Origin: Patiria pectinifera | Lineage: Eukaryota; Echinodermata; Asteroidea; Valvatida; Asterinidae | Reading direction: 5' to 3' | Assembly: GCA_029964075.1 (NCBI GenBank) | Contig: CM057142.1 | Span: 27,220,392-27,284,391, forward strand | Length of the DNA stretch: 64,000 bases | In this document: positions 61,255 to 64,000 of the stretch, in pieces | How positions within the stretch are numbered: the stretch's first letter is position 1 | Layout of the letters: each line of letters opens with the position of its first letter | Made by a program: the position numbers and the translations under genes | Notes under the pieces: generated by a model | What the model was told of the DNA's origin: nothing | The model's database searches: none | What the model saw: only the letters and a program-made list of their open reading frames with translations

Positions 61255-62220
61255 AATATTCGGATCTTCAAAACTGCCAGCTGCAACAGGTGCCAGTAAA
61301 AAGTTGCAGGAAGAGTGCGTCAGTTAAAATTTGCGTGCGGCGATCGATATGTGGCGCTTTGCAGTAAGTATTTGATAACCGTCAAAGGGTTTTTACGTGC
61401 TAAAAAGGATGTAAGCAATGAACCGCCGTCGACAAAAAAGCTGGGTCCACAAATCATCACCGGTTTCACGAAGGGACGGGCATGTGGATTTTGAAGAAAA
61501 ACCGTTTTTGAGATAATCGCAAGAGAAGTTTCTCCGTTTTTAAAACTGCAAAAACTACTACTTTGCAACAACGTTATGCAATAAGAAAACCTTGACGTAA
61601 TTCTTTGATAGGTAAACTTTAATTTGAACCCATTAATTATAATTAATATAGTGGTTCATAAGCCAAAATTAATTAGTAAAGATGCCCGTCCCTTCGTGAA
61701 ATTGAAAATTACACTGTTCCACATTTACGCCCTTCATGTTTAATGTGCTTCTCATAGGGAAGGGCGCGCGTATTCGATTACGCACGCGCAGCTGAGAATG
61801 TAACAAAGATGCCCGTCCCTTCGTGAAATCGAAAATCTCCTGTTGACCTACTTTTACGCCTCTCCGTCCAATATATTTTGTACGTGTTCAAGGGGCAGGC
61901 ATGTTTGCGTCTCTTCATGAAACCGCAAAATCCTATTATCGAGATGCCTGCCCCTGGCATCATTAATGTTATTCAGGAATTGATGATGTTTTGCTTACGG
62001 AAACCGTGTTTTAATGCAAAATAGTGAAAAAACTTGAAATCGAAAAAATTGTCAATTTTGACATGCATGCCCATCCCTTCGTGAAACTGATGACGAAATG
62101 CGACACCTAACAATAAAGCGCTGCAACTTTGTGATAAAATCTCATGACAGTCATGTCTGTATGTGCTGTTATTTTTGGTTTGTTATATATATTCAAACCG
62201 GCAAAAAGTTATTCTATTAT
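61255..62220. repeat. REP-C copy split by an inserted element
   Basis: The left part (AGTTAAAATTTGCGTGCGGC, TTTGATAACCGTCAAAGGG) and the right part (CACCTAACAATAAAGCGCTG, GACAGTCATGTCTGTATGTG) correspond to one continuous sequence at 46360-46640. Confidence 0.75.
61462..62088. mobile_element. TIR element with repeated CCCGTCCCTTCGTGAAA blocks
   Basis: The ends are inverted: GGTTTCACGAAGGGACGGGC at the left and GCCCATCCCTTCGTGAAACT at the right. The same block also occurs inside in direct orientation at about 61681 and 61808 (GATGCCCGTCCCTTCGTGAA), and in weaker form near 61890 and 61940. About 627 bp, with no coding frame. It interrupts REP-C. Confidence 0.72.
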
Positions 62221-62916
62221 TCGGTTGATGATTGGATGTTGGACTATTTGGTATATTTAGGACAGCCCTAAGGCAAATGGTTAATGCATACATGCCCTAG
62301 GTCGTGCATGGCTGGACAATTATCGCAGGTCACTGGGTAATTGTAGATACAGGCCAACAGGTCATTGATGGAAATTATGGGCCTGTGTGGCAAGTGACAA
62401 CTGTAGTCATCAACTTCTTGTGATAGTTCACCTGCAAATAGTCCTTGAAATTTGAGCACTTCAAGGTTGTTTATATAATGCAAACTGGTGGCAAATTTCA
62501 TGTGGAGCAGGGTCAAGAAGTTTGTAAATATACTATTTCATAACTAAATTTGGCAAGTTTTTTTTTTTTCGTTAGATGATTCATTCATAAAGTGAGCAAC
62601 TTTGTATTGCTAGAAATATATCAATATATGATAAAGAAACTCAATAGAGAAAAAAAGGTTTTTTGTGTTAAAAATGACACATAAAAGTTGAAAAATGCAT
62701 CAGGGGAAAAAAGGGATGTTAAAGAGGGTGGGAGAGTGTCTTCACTTTAATAACTATTGTTTTTGAACTTCCCAATGTTTAAGGTTATTGTAACTTCATG
62801 TATATGCTCTTGATTACTCACTGTAGCATTGAAACAATTGGAAACCAGCATGGGAGAGGGGGGCTGCAAATGCACCCTCCAAATGCAGATAAATTGGACA
62901 AATGTAGACATTGCTT

Positions 62917-63449
62917 TTAAAGGCAATGTACATCATTGGCTTTTGCTGTGATTTTCAGAAATGAACTATTTGAGGGGTTAGTATAATAGATCAAATATTG
63001 TTACACTGACATGTTTGAAATTTTGTGTTCGAAAATGCTGGAAAAACCAAGAAAAACAAAAATGTTCAAGAAGTCTAGTTCCCTGACTCCACTAAAGATG
63101 AAATGGATCAATTCATATATTCCGGAAGAGTGTAAGGTAAGGGAACCAGTCTAGCTGGCCTGCACCCGTTCATGAACATGTAACCAATAGCAAACAAAAT
63201 TTGGACTGGAAAAAAAATGGTAAATTTGGAGCAGAAGTTGAGAAATATTTAGCTTTTTCCAACGGTGGTCGGCTGACTACCGTTGGAAATGCATACAAAA
63301 ATACCATTTTCTTGGAAATGACTTCACACAGGTGCCATAATTTTACAGGATGCTTTAGACTGTCATTTACCAACATCCTAGTAAGGTATTTTGTAAAAAC
63401 TTGGTAGTTTTATTTTTCGATGTTTGCAAATGTTGTATATTCCCTCTAA
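62917..63449. mobile_element. TTAA MITE (family T2), copy f, inverted
   Basis: TTAAAGGCAATGTACATCAT left; CAAATGTTGTATATTCCCTC then CTAA (decayed TTAA) right. Centre CCAACGGTGGTCGGCTGACT and its mirror near 63259-63286. It ends about 30 bp before the exon that starts the next gene. Confidence 0.85.
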
Positions 63450-63480
63450 CTATTCCAGTTATACCTGTGATTTATTATAG

Positions 63481-64000
63481 ATGTGACAGAATGCTGTTTA
63501 GAAGCAGAACCGTGCTCACACTGCTCTCTGCAGTGAGTCTCATCAAGTTGGTCTCGGCACAAGAACCCAACAACCCAGTGCCCACCATGCCTGGGGGGTT
63601 TCCCAATCTCCCCTCCTTCCCACCCGACTTTGCGGACATCTACCCGGACATTGTCATCAACGAGTTCAGTGTGGACGTAGACTCGGGACAGTTTATCGAG
63701 CTGTACGACGGCGGTGTTGGTGGGATGACGCTGGATGGATTGGTCGTAGTGACCTACCGAGGAAAGCGTGAAAGTTCGTACGGTCGCCAAATCTCCCTGG
63801 ACGGTCACGTGACTGATGAAAATGGATACTTCCTCATCGGCCAGGCCAGTCAACAACCTCAAATTGAGCTCACCCGGGAACTGCGGAGAGACCGGCCCCC
63901 GAATGCTATTGCTTTATACTTTGATGACCCTGACAATTTTGGGTCTGGCACCCCTGTCACGGGTACGAATCTAGTGGAAGCAGTTGTCTACGGTGATACC
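63481..64000 (+). CDS. secreted protein with lamin-tail-like domain, first coding exon (partial)
   Basis: ATG at 63491 opens a frame that stays open for 170 codons to the window end. The start MLFRSRTVLTLLSAVSLIKL is a signal peptide, with likely cleavage after VSA, before QEPNNP. A Pro-rich linker follows, then about 115 residues in a beta-rich pattern: DIVINEFSVD..., GQFIELYDGG, LDGLVVVTYRG, ENGYFLIGQA, NAIALYFDDPD, TNLVEAVVYGD. This spacing (INEF, FIELY, L-G, G-F-I, ALY) resembles lamin-tail (LTD) domains of extracellular proteins; the family call is by pattern only. The sequence TTATTATAG at 63480 could be a splice acceptor, so a 5' UTR exon may lie upstream. A TTAA MITE ends about 30 bp before this acceptor. 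GC content is high, as in the other exons. Confidence 0.82.

Noticed and set aside
63446-63862. 138-codon minus-strand frame at the right end
   Set aside because: It is an antisense shadow of the plus-strand signal-peptide exon, which has a clear domain pattern.

Overview
This is a eukaryotic, metazoan nuclear window. It has spliced genes with GT-AG introns, GC-rich exons in AT-rich introns, and many tRNA-headed SINEs, MITEs and LINE 3' ends. Protein similarity and repeat style suggest a marine deuterostome invertebrate, most likely an echinoderm; this is inferred, because nothing in the sequence names the species.

Main gene (1567-48523, + strand): the last 17 coding exons of a SIPA1L/SPAR-family Rap GTPase-activating protein. 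The 5' exons lie before the window. All 17 exons join in one continuous frame (about 1229 residues) through GT-AG junctions. The order is: C-terminal part of the RapGAP domain including the Asn-thumb helix (exons A-D), linker (E-F), PDZ domain (G-H), long Ser/Arg-rich disordered region (I-L), SPAR C-terminal region (M-O) and a C-terminal coiled coil (P-Q). Introns run from about 350 bp to 17.6 kb.

Second gene (63481 to the window end, + strand): the first coding exon of a secreted protein with a signal peptide and a lamin-tail-like beta domain. It runs off the right edge.

The rest is repeat-rich. TTAA-flanked MITEs form several families (at least a dozen members). One of them carries a 14-unit minisatellite of palindromes. 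TA-flanked mariner/pogo-type MITEs, foldback elements, a MITE nested inside a copy of itself, three or more SINE families, three or four decayed LINE fragments and several minisatellites are also present. One minisatellite keeps a 290-codon frame of 42-residue repeats.

The most unusual observations concern exon borders. (1) Upstream of two exons (E and H) the intron holds several decayed tandem copies of that exon's own 3' splice site and first codons. (2) TTAA MITEs end about 26 bp before the acceptor of exon A and about 30 bp before the first exon of the next gene. (3) A transposon-borne array of 20-bp palindromes has a higher-order repeat structure.
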